NCBI RefSeq assembly: GCF_000718095.1
Contig: NZ_JOEI01000004.1
Span: 62,001 to 126,000 of the forward strand
Length of the DNA stretch: 64,000 bases
Source of the DNA: Streptomyces scopuliridis RB72
Lineage (GTDB): Bacteria; Actinomycetota; Actinomycetes; Streptomycetales; Streptomycetaceae
Direction of reading: 5' to 3'
Shown: positions 1 to 8,897 of the stretch, in pieces
Layout: each line of letters opens with the position of its first letter
Numbering within the stretch: the first letter of the stretch is position 1
Position numbers and translations under genes: made by a program
The notes under the pieces: generated by a model
What the model was told of the DNA's origin: nothing
The model's input: the letters and a program-made list of their open reading frames with translations, nothing else
Database searches by the model: none

Positions 1-1
1 C

Positions 2-721
2 GCCCCCGCCGGAATGATCCTCGAACCGGTGCAGGGCGAGGGCGGGGTGATCCCCGCCCCCGACAGCTGGCTGCGCAGGATGCGCGAGATCACCGCCGAC
101 CGTTCCATCCCGCTCATCGCCGACGAGGTACAGACCGGGGTCGGCAGGACCGGCACCTTCTGGGCCGTGGAGCACAGCGGGATCACCCCCGATGTGATGG
201 TGATGTCCAAGGCCATCGGCGGCTCCCTTCCCCTGGCCGTGATCGTCTACCACTCGGATCTCGACTGCTGGCCGCCCGGCGCCCACGCGGGCACCTTCCG
301 CGGCAACCAGCTCGCGATGGCGGCGGGCGCGGCCACCCTCGCCTACGTACGGGAGAACCACCTCGCCGACCGCGCCGCGATCCTCGGCGCGCGCATGCTG
401 GGGCAGCTCCAGGGGCTGGCCGCCAACCATCCCTGTATCGGAGACGTACGGGGCCGTGGTCTCATGATCGGTGTGGAACTCGTCGCCCCGGAAGCCGGCG
501 ACCCGGCCCCGCCGGATCCGGCCCTCGCCACGGCCGTCCAGCGGGAGTGTCTGAGCCGCGGCCTCATCGTGGAACTGGGCGGACGCCGGGCCGCTGTCGT
601 ACGGCTGCTCCCGCCGCTCACGCTCACCGACGAGCAGGCCGTCGCGGTCCTCGACCGCTTCGCCGACGCCCTGGCCGCCGCCGAGCGCGCGGCACTCCGC
701 CGGAAAGAAACCGGCCCCTAG
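2..721 (+). CDS. Class III aminotransferase, probable diaminobutyrate--2-oxoglutarate aminotransferase (5' end outside window)
   Basis: This is the C-terminal part (about 240 residues) of a PLP-dependent class III aminotransferase; full-length members have about 430 residues, so the N-terminal half lies left of the window. Visible family features are the ADEVQTGVGRTG segment that holds the cofactor Asp, the SKAIGG segment with the Schiff-base Lys, and the GTFRGNQLA phosphate-binding segment. The order aminotransferase, IucA/IucC, acyltransferase, IucA/IucC resembles the rhizobactin and schizokinen operons, where the enzyme makes 2,4-diaminobutyrate from aspartate semialdehyde. Substrate is inferred from that context; ornithine or another diamine aminotransferase is possible. 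The gap to the next gene is only 36 bp, so the two are probably cotranscribed. Confidence 0.8.
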   Translation, partial: APAGMILEPVQGEGGVIPAPDSWLRRMREITADRSIPLIADEVQTGVGRTGTFWAVEHSGITPDVMVMSKAIGGSLPLAVIVYHSDLDCWPPGAHAGTFRGNQLAMAAGAATLAYVRENHLADRAAILGARMLGQLQGLAANHPCIGDVRGRGLMIGVELVAPEAGDPAPPDPALATAVQRECLSRGLIVELGGRRAAVVRLLPPLTLTDEQAVAVLDRFADALAAAERAALRRKETGP

Positions 722-757
722 AACTGCCCCCGGACCCCCCCACAAGGAAGCCCCTCC

Positions 758-2689
758 GTGAACTCCACTCCCGCACCTGACGCCCCCGAGGCCGCCGGCC
801 GCCCCACCGCCCACCCCGGAGGACACGACCGGGTGCAGGACGCGTCCCACGCCGCCGGCGCCGTCGAGCCGACGACGGTGCCCCGGCAGCCGACGGGCGG
901 CTTCGACGGCCAACTCGCCACCGGTGCCGATACGTTCGCCGGTGCCGATACGTTCGCCGGTGTCCCGGTGGCCGACCAGCTCGACCACCCCGACCCGCTG
1001 AAGGCGGCCGACGCGGCCGCCGTCGAGAATCTGCTGCGCTGCTGGGTCAGGGAGAACGCTCTGCCCCGCCCCGAGGGCCAGGTCCTCCGGATCCCCCTCC
1101 ACGCCAGTGGCACCGCGCTCCTCGTCCCCGTCCGGTACTGGTCGGAGACGGGCTGGCACCGCTTCGGGATGCCGTTCCTGGAGAGCGCCCCCCGGGACGC
1201 CCCCGCCGCCGAGGCGGTCACCGTCGCCGCGCTCCTCGGCCGGGAATCGGGCCGCTACCAGGGCGGGGAGCTGGTCGGCAGGGTCGCCAACTCCCTTCTC
1301 CACACAGCTGACTTCCTCGCCGACCGGCGACGCGCCCCCCAAGCCGCGCCCGACGCCGACCTGTTCCTCACCGCCGAGCAGTCGCTTCTCCTCGGCCATC
1401 CGCTGCATCCCACGCCCAAGAGCCGGGAAGGGCTCTCCGAGGCCGAGGCCCGGCTCTACTCACCGGAGTCGCGCGGCTCCTTCCCGCTGCACTGGATGGC
1501 CGTCGACCGGTCCGTACTCGCCACCGACTCCGCCTGGACCGAGCAGGGCCGCGTCCTGCCCGCCGACCAGCTCACGGCACGCCTCCTCGGTGACGTCCCC
1601 CTTCCGGAGAACACCGTCGCCCTGCCTCTCCATCCCTGGCAGGCACGTGAGTTGAGGCACCGGCCCGCCGTGGCCCGCCTTCTCGACGCCGGGCTCCTCC
1701 ACGATCTGGGCCCGCACGGCGCCCCCTGGCACCCCACCTCCTCGATCCGTACCGTCTACCGCCCCGGCGCCCCCGCCATGCTCAAGCTCTCCCTCGGGGT
1801 ACGGATCACCAACTCCCGCCGCGAGAACCTCCGCAAGGAGCTGCACCGCGGCGTCGAGGTCCAGCGGCTGCTGCGCACCGGACTCGCCAAGGAATGGCAG
1901 ACTGCCCACCCCGGCTTCGACATCGTCCGCGACCCCGCCTGGCTCGCCGTCGACACCGAGGACGGCGAAGCCGTGACCGGACTCGATGTCATGCTGCGCC
2001 ACAACCCGTTCACCGCCGGGGACGACGCCGTCTGCATCGCCGGACTCACCGCCGCGCGCCCCTGTCCCGGCCGTACCGGCATGCGGTCGCGGCTGGCCGA
2101 GATCGTCTCCACGCTCGCCGCCCGCACCGGCCGCCCCGGCGGGGCCGTGGCCGCCGAGTGGTTCCTGCGCTATCTGGACCAGGTCGTACGCCCGGTGCTC
2201 TGGCTGGACGGTACGGCGGGCATCGCCCTGGAGGCGCACCAGCAGAACACGCTGGTACTGCTCGACGCCGAAGGCTGGCCCGTCGGCGGACGCTACCGCG
2301 ACAACCAGGGCTACTACTTCCGCGAATCCCACCGTGCCTCGCTGGAACGCCGGCTGCCCGGGATCGGCGCCGCCAGCGACACCTTCGTCTCCGACGATGT
2401 CACCGACGAGCGCTTCGCCTACTACCTCGGCATCAACAACGTTCTCGGTCTGATCGGCGCGTTCGGCGCTCAGGGCCTCGCCGACGAACGCGTCCTGATC
2501 GCCGCCTTCCGCCAGTTCCTCACCGGGGCCGTACGGCTCGGGTCACCACTGCCCGAGCGGCTGCTGGAGACCCCCACCCTCCGCTGCAAGGCCAACATGC
2601 TCACCCGGCTGCACGGCCTCGACGAACTCGTCGGCCCCGTCGACACCCAGTCCGTCTACGTCACCATCGCCAACCCCCTTCGCCGTTGA
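758..2689 (+). CDS. IucA/IucC family NIS siderophore synthetase (first copy)
   Basis: A 643-residue NRPS-independent siderophore synthetase, which uses ATP to adenylate a carboxylate (usually citrate) and joins it to an amine or hydroxylamine. Family motifs are clear: HPTPKSREG near residue 220, LPLHPWQ near 295, PTSSIRTVY near 330, the basic KLSLGVRITNSRRE stretch near 345, and EAHQQNT with RDNQGYYF near 495-525. A FhuF-like C-terminal region follows. The GTG start is supported by AAGGAAG seven bases upstream. The first 70 residues are low complexity and include an exact 18-base tandem duplication. It sits between the aminotransferase and acyltransferase genes and probably performs the first condensation, as RhbC does in rhizobactin synthesis. 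Confidence 0.88.
   Translation: MNSTPAPDAPEAAGRPTAHPGGHDRVQDASHAAGAVEPTTVPRQPTGGFDGQLATGADTFAGADTFAGVPVADQLDHPDPLKAADAAAVENLLRCWVRENALPRPEGQVLRIPLHASGTALLVPVRYWSETGWHRFGMPFLESAPRDAPAAEAVTVAALLGRESGRYQGGELVGRVANSLLHTADFLADRRRAPQAAPDADLFLTAEQSLLLGHPLHPTPKSREGLSEAEARLYSPESRGSFPLHWMAVDRSVLATDSAWTEQGRVLPADQLTARLLGDVPLPENTVALPLHPWQARELRHRPAVARLLDAGLLHDLGPHGAPWHPTSSIRTVYRPGAPAMLKLSLGVRITNSRRENLRKELHRGVEVQRLLRTGLAKEWQTAHPGFDIVRDPAWLAVDTEDGEAVTGLDVMLRHNPFTAGDDAVCIAGLTAARPCPGRTGMRSRLAEIVSTLAARTGRPGGAVAAEWFLRYLDQVVRPVLWLDGTAGIALEAHQQNTLVLLDAEGWPVGGRYRDNQGYYFRESHRASLERRLPGIGAASDTFVSDDVTDERFAYYLGINNVLGLIGAFGAQGLADERVLIAAFRQFLTGAVRLGSPLPERLLETPTLRCKANMLTRLHGLDELVGPVDTQSVYVTIANPLRR
923..958 (+). repeat. Exact 18-bp tandem duplication inside the first IucA/IucC gene
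   Basis: Two adjacent identical 18-base units (GGTGCCGATACGTTCGCC) encode a repeated GADTFA hexapeptide in the variable N-terminal extension of the synthetase. The repeat keeps the reading frame and probably arose by slippage. Confidence 0.9.
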
Positions 2690-2730
2690 AGGGCACGAAT
2701 CGTCCGCACTGCCGAGAGGAGAGCGCCACT

Positions 2731-3468
2731 GTGCCTCCCACCGATGCCGGCACCGACACCGGAGCCGGCCCCACCCCGCGTACGGGCGGGGGCGCCGATG
2801 ACACCCTCGATATGCGGTGGTCCGACGAGCTCGTCGCACTGTTCGGAGAGGGTGGTCCGATGGCCCTGACCCCGTCGTACGACGACCCCCCGGGCGGCGA
2901 TCTGCTCGACGCCCCCGCCGGATGGGGGCCCGCCGCCACCTCCGCGGGCGTCTTCCAGCTCGTGCCGGTACGTGTCACCCGCGATCTGGCGCTGATCAGC
3001 CGCTGGATGAACGACCCCGCCGTCGCCGCCTTCTGGGAGCTGGCCGGGCCGGAAGAGGTCACCGCCGGCCATCTGCGCCCACAGCTCGAAGGCGACGGCC
3101 GCAGCGTCCCCTGTCTCGGAGTGCTCGACGGAGTCCCGATGAGCTACTGGGAGATCTACCGCGCGGACCTCGACCCGCTCGCGCGGCACTACCCGGCACG
3201 CCCGCACGACACCGGGATCCATCTCCTGGTGGGGGGCGTCGCCAACCGTGGCCGCGGAGTCGGCACCACCCTCCTGAGAGCCGTCTCCGATCTCGTCCTC
3301 GACCACCGTCCCCGCTGCGGGCGCGTCATCGCCGAGCCCGACCTCCGGAACACGCCCTCCGTCGCCGCCTTCCTCAACGCCGGCTTCCGGTTCTCCGCGG
3401 AAGTCGACCTGCCCGACAAACGAGCCGCGCTCATGGTCCGCGAACGCGCCCTGCGCGACCGGCTGTGA
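2731..3468 (+). CDS. GNAT-family siderophore acyltransferase (RhbD/IucB-like)
   Basis: A 245-residue acyltransferase of the siderophore biosynthesis GNAT type (IucB, RhbD, AlcB). The N-terminal 70 residues are Pro/Gly/Asp rich. The domain starts at about residue 80 with LVPVRVTRDLALISRWMNDP and includes WEIYRADLD and the acetyl-CoA loop region GVANRGRGVGTTLL near residue 170. In related pathways the enzyme acetylates a hydroxylated diamine before condensation with citrate. The GTG start is chosen because of GAGAGGAGAG just upstream; the reading frame stays open far to the left, but only through the preceding synthetase gene in another frame. The 41-bp gap before it supports an operon. Confidence 0.8.
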   Translation: MPPTDAGTDTGAGPTPRTGGGADDTLDMRWSDELVALFGEGGPMALTPSYDDPPGGDLLDAPAGWGPAATSAGVFQLVPVRVTRDLALISRWMNDPAVAAFWELAGPEEVTAGHLRPQLEGDGRSVPCLGVLDGVPMSYWEIYRADLDPLARHYPARPHDTGIHLLVGGVANRGRGVGTTLLRAVSDLVLDHRPRCGRVIAEPDLRNTPSVAAFLNAGFRFSAEVDLPDKRAALMVRERALRDRL

Positions 3469-3567
3469 ACGATCGGCTCCGCCGGCCACCCGCTCGGTAG
3501 CCACCCCGCCCGCCGCCCGCCCCGCTCGACGCTCTCGTTCCCATCGGTTCCCTCCCGAGGAGTCCAC

Positions 3568-5466
3568 GTGCCGACGCCCCCTGCGACCCATGACTCCGCC
3601 GGCCCCACCGGCCCCATATCCCCCGGCGACTCGACCGGTTCCACCGAGCCGGCCGGGCTGTTCTCGCCACCCGAGCTGAACCCGCGGAGCTGGGAGCGGG
3701 CCGCCGGCCGTCTCCTCGCCAAGCTGCTCGGTGAGTTCGCGTACGAGGAGATCATCGAGCCGGCGCCCGTCCCGCCGGCCGACGAGGCCGCTCCGCACGC
3801 CCCGACGGACGGCCTCCCGTACGCCCTCACGCTCGATGGCGGCGAGACGCTCACCTTCCGTGCCACGCGCGGCGCCTACGGCAGCTGGCGCGTCGATCCC
3901 GGCTCCCTCGCCTGCGACGGCCGGCGCTTCACCGATCCCCTGCGCTTTCTGCTGCTGTCCCGCCGGCTGCTCGCCCTCGACGGCGCGACTCTCGGACATC
4001 TCGTCCGCGAGCTGACCACCACCATCGCCGCCGACGCCAAGCTCGACCACACCGCTCTGAGTGCCGCGCGCCTCGCCGACCTCGGCTACGCGGAGCTCGA
4101 AGGACACCAGACCGGCCACCCCTGGATCGTCCTCAACAAGGGCCGGGGCGGCTTCTCCGCCACCGACGCCGACCGCTGGGCGCCCGAGGCCCGCACACCG
4201 ACCGAACTCCCCTGGATCGCGGCCAGCACCTCACTCGCCACCTACCGGGGAGTCGGCTCGCTGGAAACGCCTGATCTGCTCTACGCCGGCGAACTCGACG
4301 ACACTGTCCGCGAACGTTTCGACTCCCTGCTCCGCGGCCGGGGGCTCGACCCCGCCGGCTATCTCTACCTCCCCGTGCACCCCTGGCAGTGGGACGAGGT
4401 ACTGCTCCAGCTCTACGCCCCCGCCATAGCCGAGGGAGCGATCGTCCCGCTCCCCACCGACGGTGATCTCCGGCTGCCGCAGCAGTCCATCCGCACCTTC
4501 CTCAACCTCGGACGGCCCGACCGGCACACGGTCAAACTGCCGCTGTCCATCCTCAACACCCTCGTCTGGCGCGGCCTGCCCACGGAGCGCACGCTCGCCG
4601 CCCCCGCCGTCACCGCGTGGATGCACGGGGTGCGTGACGCGGACGTCTTCCTCCGCGACGACTGCGGGGTGATCCTGCTCGGTGAAGTCGCCTCCGTCAC
4701 GGTGGAACACCCCCTCTACGATCACCTCCCCGAAGTTCCTTACCAGTACAAGGAGTTGCTCGGCGCGATCTGGCGCGAGCCCCTCCAGGCCCGGCTGGCA
4801 CCCGGTGAGCGCGCCCGTACGCTCGCCTCCCTCATCCATACGGATCCGGACGGCCGGGCGTTCACCGCCGAACTCGTCGCGCGTTCGGGACTCACGCCCG
4901 CCGACTGGCTCCAGCGGCTCTTCTCCGCGCTGCTTCCGCCCCTGCTGCACTTCCTCTACCGCTACGGGACGGTCTTCTCCCCGCACGGCGAGAACGCCAT
5001 CGTCGTCTTCGACGGCCAGGACGTGCCGGTACGGCTCGCGATCAAGGACTTCGTCGACGATGTGAACATCAGCGCGCGCCCGCTGCCCGAGCACGACTCG
5101 ATGCCCGAGGATGTGAAGAGCGTCCTCCTGACAGAAGAGCCCTCCTTCCTCACCCAGTTCATCCATTCAGGGCTCTTCGTCGGCGTCTTCCGCTACCTCG
5201 CGCCGCTGTGCCAGGACCAACTGGACGTGTCCGAGGAGGAGTTCTGGTCCCTCGTACGGGCGGAGATCCTGCGGTACCAGGCGCGGTTCCCGGAGCTGAA
5301 GGAGCGGTTCGAGACATTCGACCTGCTCACGCCCCGTATCCAGCGCCTCTGCCTCAACCGGAACCGGCTGCATCTCGACGGCTACCGTGACCGCTCCCAC
5401 CGGCCGCACGCCGCCGTGCACGGTACGGTTCCCAACCCGCTCGCCGTGCGGCGGCCGAGCGAGTGA
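3568..5466 (+). CDS. IucA/IucC family NIS siderophore synthetase (second copy)
   Basis: A 632-residue second NIS synthetase, only distantly similar to the first. Motifs include EGHQTGHPWIVLNKGRGGF near residue 185 (type C, IucC/RhbF-like), LPVHPWQWDE near 270, QQSIRTFLN near 305, KLPLSILNTLVWRG near 320, and HGENAIVVFD with KDFVDDVNIS near 475-505. The GTG start follows GAGGAG. Two synthetases in one operon fit a citrate siderophore with two side arms, the second enzyme adding the second arm. It is the last gene of the operon, since the following helicase gene has its own promoter-like sequence. No hydroxylase or decarboxylase gene lies between the four genes seen. Confidence 0.88.
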   Translation: MPTPPATHDSAGPTGPISPGDSTGSTEPAGLFSPPELNPRSWERAAGRLLAKLLGEFAYEEIIEPAPVPPADEAAPHAPTDGLPYALTLDGGETLTFRATRGAYGSWRVDPGSLACDGRRFTDPLRFLLLSRRLLALDGATLGHLVRELTTTIAADAKLDHTALSAARLADLGYAELEGHQTGHPWIVLNKGRGGFSATDADRWAPEARTPTELPWIAASTSLATYRGVGSLETPDLLYAGELDDTVRERFDSLLRGRGLDPAGYLYLPVHPWQWDEVLLQLYAPAIAEGAIVPLPTDGDLRLPQQSIRTFLNLGRPDRHTVKLPLSILNTLVWRGLPTERTLAAPAVTAWMHGVRDADVFLRDDCGVILLGEVASVTVEHPLYDHLPEVPYQYKELLGAIWREPLQARLAPGERARTLASLIHTDPDGRAFTAELVARSGLTPADWLQRLFSALLPPLLHFLYRYGTVFSPHGENAIVVFDGQDVPVRLAIKDFVDDVNISARPLPEHDSMPEDVKSVLLTEEPSFLTQFIHSGLFVGVFRYLAPLCQDQLDVSEEEFWSLVRAEILRYQARFPELKERFETFDLLTPRIQRLCLNRNRLHLDGYRDRSHRPHAAVHGTVPNPLAVRRPSE

Positions 5467-5504
5467 CCTCCGTTGTCAGCGGCGCCCCGTAGGGTGGTCG
5501 GGCT

Positions 5505-7475
5505 ATGACGAAGCCATCACTCCCCGAGCTCCTCCACGCCGCCGTCAGCTCCGTCGGCGGTGTGGAACGGCCAGGCCAGGTCACCATGGCCGAGGCCGTC
5601 GCCGAAGCCATCGACGCCCCGTCCCATCTGCTCGTCCAGGCCGGCACCGGCACCGGTAAGTCACTGGGCTATCTGGTGCCCGCCCTGGCCCACGGCGAGC
5701 GGGTCGTGGTGGCCACGGCCACCCTGGCGTTGCAGCGCCAGCTCGTGGAGCGAGACCTTCCGCGTACGGTCGACGCGCTGCATCCCCTGCTGCGACGGCG
5801 GCCCGAGTTCGCCATGCTCAAGGGCCGCTCGAACTATCTCTGTCTGCACCGGCTGCACGAGGGGATGCCGCAGGACGAGGAGGACGGCCTCTTCGACCAG
5901 TTCGAGGCCGCCGCGCCCACCAGCAAGCTGGGCCAGGACCTGCTGCGGATGCGGGACTGGGCGGACGAGACCGAGACCGGCGACCGCGACGATCTCACGC
6001 CCGGTGTCTCCGACCGCGCCTGGTCCCAGGTCTCCGTCTCGTCACGGGAGTGCCTGGGGGCGACGAAGTGCGCCTATGGCGCGGAGTGCTTCGCCGAGCT
6101 GGCGCGTGAGCGCGCCAAGCTCGCCGAGGTCGTCGTCACCAACCACGCGCTTCTGGCGATCGACGCGATCGAGGGCGCTCCGGTGCTTCCGCAGCACGAG
6201 GTGCTGATCGTCGACGAGGCCCATGAGCTGGTCTCACGCGTCACCGGCGTCGCCACCGGCGAGCTGACCCCGGGGCAGGTCCACCGGGCCGTTCGCCGCT
6301 CTGCGAAGCTGGTGAACGAGAAGGCCGCGGACGCCCTGCAGACGGCGGCCGAGACCTTCGAGCGGCTGATGGAGCTGGCCCTCCCGGGACGCCTCGAAGA
6401 GATCCCCGAGGACCTCGGCTACGCCCTGATGGCGCTGCGCGACGCGGCCCGTACGGTCATCTCGGCGCTCGGCTCGACCCGCGACAAGTCCGTCCAGGAC
6501 GAGGATGTCGTACGGAAGCAGGCGCTCGCCTCCGTCGAGTCCGTCCACAGCGTGGCCGAGCGGATCGCCAATGGCTCCGAGTGGGACGTCGTCTGGTACG
6601 AACGGCACGACCGGTTCGGCGCGTCCCTCCGCGTCGCCCCGCTCTCCGTCTCGGGGCTGCTGCGCGAGAAGCTCTTCACCGACCGCTCCGTCGTGCTCAC
6701 CTCCGCGACGCTGAAGCTCGGCGGCGACTTCAACGGCGTCGGCGCCTCGCTGGGCCTGGCGCCGGAAGGCACCGAGGGCGACGACGTCCCGCAGTGGAAG
6801 GGCATCGATGTCGGCTCGCCCTTCGACTACCGCAAGCAGGGCATCCTCTATGTCGCGCGCCATCTGGCCACGCCGGGCCGGGAGGGCTCGCGCGGCGACA
6901 TGATGGATGAGCTGGCGGAGCTGGTGGAGGCGGCGGGCGGCCGTACGCTCGGGCTGTTCTCCTCGATGCGGGCCGCCCAGGCGGCGGCCGAGGAGCTACG
7001 GGGCAGGCTCGACGCCCCGATCCTGCTCCAGGGCGAGGAGACGCTCGGCGAGCTGATCAAGGCGTTCGCCGCCGATCCGAAGACCTGTCTGTTCGGCACG
7101 CTGTCCCTGTGGCAGGGCGTTGATGTGCCGGGCCCCAGCTCCCAGCTTGTGGTGATGGACCGGATTCCGTTCCCCCGTCCCGACGATCCGCTGATGAGCG
7201 CGCGGCAGAAGGCGGTCGAGGAGGCCGGCGGCAATGGGTTCATGGCGGTGGCGGCGACGCATGCCGCCCTGCTGATGGCCCAGGGCGCCGGACGTCTGGT
7301 GCGGGCGACCGGGGATCGCGGCGTCGTGGCCGTACTGGACCCGAGGCTGGCCAACGCCCGGTACGGAAGTTTTCTGCGGGCGTCACTGCCCGACTTCTGG
7401 TACACCACGGACCGTAATCAGGTACGGCGTTCCCTGGCGTCGATCGACGCCGTGGCCCAGGCGGAGGGACGCTAG
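5505..7475 (+). CDS. dinG: DinG/XPD-type ATP-dependent DNA helicase
   Basis: A 656-residue superfamily 2 helicase of the DinG/YoaA type, expected to unwind DNA 5' to 3' during repair. It has Walker A GTGTGKS at residues 47-53, a DEAH box at 237-240, and four cysteines (113, 183, 189, 195) placed as in the iron-sulfur domain of XPD-family helicases, the first in the typical RSNYLC context. The C-terminal half carries LTSATL and the final motif QGAGRLVR. The ATG start lies nine bases after a TAGGGT -10-like box, so the transcript probably has almost no leader. It converges on lexA, with a shared strong hairpin between them. Confidence 0.88.
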   Translation: MTKPSLPELLHAAVSSVGGVERPGQVTMAEAVAEAIDAPSHLLVQAGTGTGKSLGYLVPALAHGERVVVATATLALQRQLVERDLPRTVDALHPLLRRRPEFAMLKGRSNYLCLHRLHEGMPQDEEDGLFDQFEAAAPTSKLGQDLLRMRDWADETETGDRDDLTPGVSDRAWSQVSVSSRECLGATKCAYGAECFAELARERAKLAEVVVTNHALLAIDAIEGAPVLPQHEVLIVDEAHELVSRVTGVATGELTPGQVHRAVRRSAKLVNEKAADALQTAAETFERLMELALPGRLEEIPEDLGYALMALRDAARTVISALGSTRDKSVQDEDVVRKQALASVESVHSVAERIANGSEWDVVWYERHDRFGASLRVAPLSVSGLLREKLFTDRSVVLTSATLKLGGDFNGVGASLGLAPEGTEGDDVPQWKGIDVGSPFDYRKQGILYVARHLATPGREGSRGDMMDELAELVEAAGGRTLGLFSSMRAAQAAAEELRGRLDAPILLQGEETLGELIKAFAADPKTCLFGTLSLWQGVDVPGPSSQLVVMDRIPFPRPDDPLMSARQKAVEEAGGNGFMAVAATHAALLMAQGAGRLVRATGDRGVVAVLDPRLANARYGSFLRASLPDFWYTTDRNQVRRSLASIDAVAQAEGR

Positions 7476-7555
7476 TCCCGGCAACGTTTGCCCCGTCGCG
7501 ACCAAAATTGCCGGTCGCGGCACTAGAACCTGTTGCGCCGCTTGGAGACACAGCA

Positions 7556-7590
7556 GGGCCCCGGAACCGGCGCAGTGGGTTCCGGGGCCC
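7556..7590. terminator. Bidirectional terminator between dinG and lexA
   Basis: A perfect 13-bp stem (GGGCCCCGGAACC paired with GGTTCCGGGGCCC) with a nine-base loop lies between the two convergent stop codons. It can serve both genes. A weaker GC-rich hairpin lies just upstream near 7493-7521. Confidence 0.8.
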
Positions 7591-7610
7591 GGTCGGAGCC
7601 GGTGGAGTAC

Positions 7611-8396
7611 TCACACCCGGCGCAGGACCGCCACCACCTTGCCGAGGATCGTCGCCTCGTCACCGGGGATCGGTTGGTACGCCGCGTTGTGCGGGAGCAG
7701 CCAGACATGGCCGTCCTCGCGCCGGAAGCGCTTGACCGTCGCCTCGCCGTCCAGCATCGCGGCGACGATGTCGCCGTTCTCCGCGACGGGCTGGCGGCGG
7801 ACCGTCACCCAGTCTCCGTCGCAGATCGCGGCCTCGATCATCGAGTCACCGACGACCTTCAGCACGAACAGCTCTCCGTCACCCACCAGCTGGCGGGGGA
7901 GCGGGAAGACATCCTCGACGGACTCCTCCGCGAGGATCGGTCCGCCGGCGGCGATCCGGCCGACCAGCGGGACGTACGAGGCGGCGGGCTTGCCGGTCGT
8001 GTCCGTCTGCTGGGTGCTCGGCTGGTCGGAGCCGCGTACCTCGTACGCCCTCGGCCGGTGCGGATCGCGGCGCAGGAAGCCCTTGCGCTCCAGAGCCATC
8101 AGCTGATGGGCGACCGACGAGGTGCTGGAGAGGCCCACGGCCTGGCCGATCTCCCGCATGGAAGGCGGGTAACCGCGCCGCTGCACGGAGTCACGGATGA
8201 CCTCGATGACCCTCCGCTGCCGGTCCGTGAGACCCGAGCTGTCCGCCCTGATTCCTGGAGGCCGGCCGGGCAACGAACGCGTGGGCTTGGCGCCCTCCGG
8301 GTTCGTGAGTACGTCATTCATGGCATGCACCGGCTCGAGTCGGCTCTGGGAGCGGTCCTGGGCAGTGATGGTGGCGCTGTCTGCGGTGGTGGTCAC
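7611..8396 (-). CDS. lexA: LexA SOS repressor
   Basis: A 261-residue SOS response repressor and autoprotease. The winged helix covers about residues 56-120, with the recognition segment [20 protein letters not shown]. The peptidase S24 domain follows: cleavage site Ala150-Gly151 (RIAAGG), nucleophile Ser185 in [10 protein letters not shown], and general base Lys222 in EATVKRF. All are intact. The GTG start is preceded by GAGAGGGG; an internal Met at residue 26 is an alternative start. A consensus SOS box lies 64 bp upstream of the start codon, so the gene should be autoregulated and derepressed after RecA-stimulated self-cleavage. Confidence 0.95.
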   Translation of the reverse strand: MTTTADSATITAQDRSQSRLEPVHAMNDVLTNPEGAKPTRSLPGRPPGIRADSSGLTDRQRRVIEVIRDSVQRRGYPPSMREIGQAVGLSSTSSVAHQLMALERKGFLRRDPHRPRAYEVRGSDQPSTQQTDTTGKPAASYVPLVGRIAAGGPILAEESVEDVFPLPRQLVGDGELFVLKVVGDSMIEAAICDGDWVTVRRQPVAENGDIVAAMLDGEATVKRFRREDGHVWLLPHNAAYQPIPGDEATILGKVVAVLRRV

Positions 8397-8459
8397 GTCG
8401 GCCCCTCTCGAAATGTTCTCCCTAGCTGGACAACGGTAGTAGCTTTCGAAAGGTTGCGC

Positions 8460-8473
8460 CAAACACACGTTCG
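8460..8473 (-). promoter_or_regulatory. LexA (SOS) box upstream of lexA
   Basis: On the lexA coding strand the sequence is CGAACGTGTGTTTG, which matches the Gram-positive and actinobacterial SOS consensus CGAACRNRYGTTYG at every position. Its place in the lexA promoter region indicates autoregulation. Confidence 0.88.
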
Positions 8474-8737
8474 AGTGAAAAATTGCGGAGAGTCCGCATT
8501 GAGCATCTGACTGGGTGTATAGGCGGGCTCCATGGCTGCGGTACGGGGCCGCTCGCCACCGTACCGTCCCGTTCCCGGCCGCTGCCGTCCGCGGCGGGGA
8601 CCAGTGTTCCACCGGGCGGTCCGGAAGGCCGCGTGGCGCGCCCTTCCCGTACTCTCGTGGCCGGTCCGTGGGCCCCGGGCAACCGTCCCGGCACCCGCCT
8701 CGACACGCGACACGCACTGGGGCTTAGGATGCAGTCA

Positions 8738-8754
8738 AACCCCAGATCTAGTGG
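8738..8754 (+). promoter_or_regulatory. NrdR box 1 upstream of nrdRJ
   Basis: AACCCCAGATCTAGTGG resembles the NrdR box, which is AC-rich on the left, has an ATCTA-type core and ends in GTGG. It is paired with a second copy whose GTGG end lies exactly 31 bp further on, close to three helical turns, as is usual for NrdR operators. Confidence 0.75.
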
Positions 8755-8768
8755 TTGGATTGTCGCAG

Positions 8769-8785
8769 CCACCCAGAAGTTGTGG
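8769..8785 (+). promoter_or_regulatory. NrdR box 2 upstream of nrdRJ
   Basis: CCACCCAGAAGTTGTGG is the second, slightly diverged copy of the NrdR-type motif. With box 1 it should form the repressor site by which NrdR shuts down nrdRJ when dATP is high. Confidence 0.7.
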
Positions 8786-8897
8786 TCCCCCCGCTTTCGG
8801 GGGTGAGGTCATCGCCTATGCTGGGGGTGCTTCGAGGGGCTCGTTTCCGGGCCCTGACGAGGCTATTCAGTCGCGCTGTGAAGGAGGGTAGGGAACC

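Larger units (their letters stand above)
8397..8897. other. Divergent lexA / nrdR regulatory region
   Basis: About 500 bp with no convincing gene. It contains a LexA box on the lexA side and two NrdR boxes closer to nrdR, described separately. The middle part (about 8520-8720) is GC rich, with no element I can name. The nrdR end has a strong ribosome binding site (GAAGGAGGG). Confidence 0.8.

Noticed and set aside
8483..8806. Overlapping 100-codon frames in the lexA/nrdR intergenic region
   Set aside because: They overlap each other in several frames, have no domain, and run across the NrdR boxes. Regulatory DNA is a better explanation.
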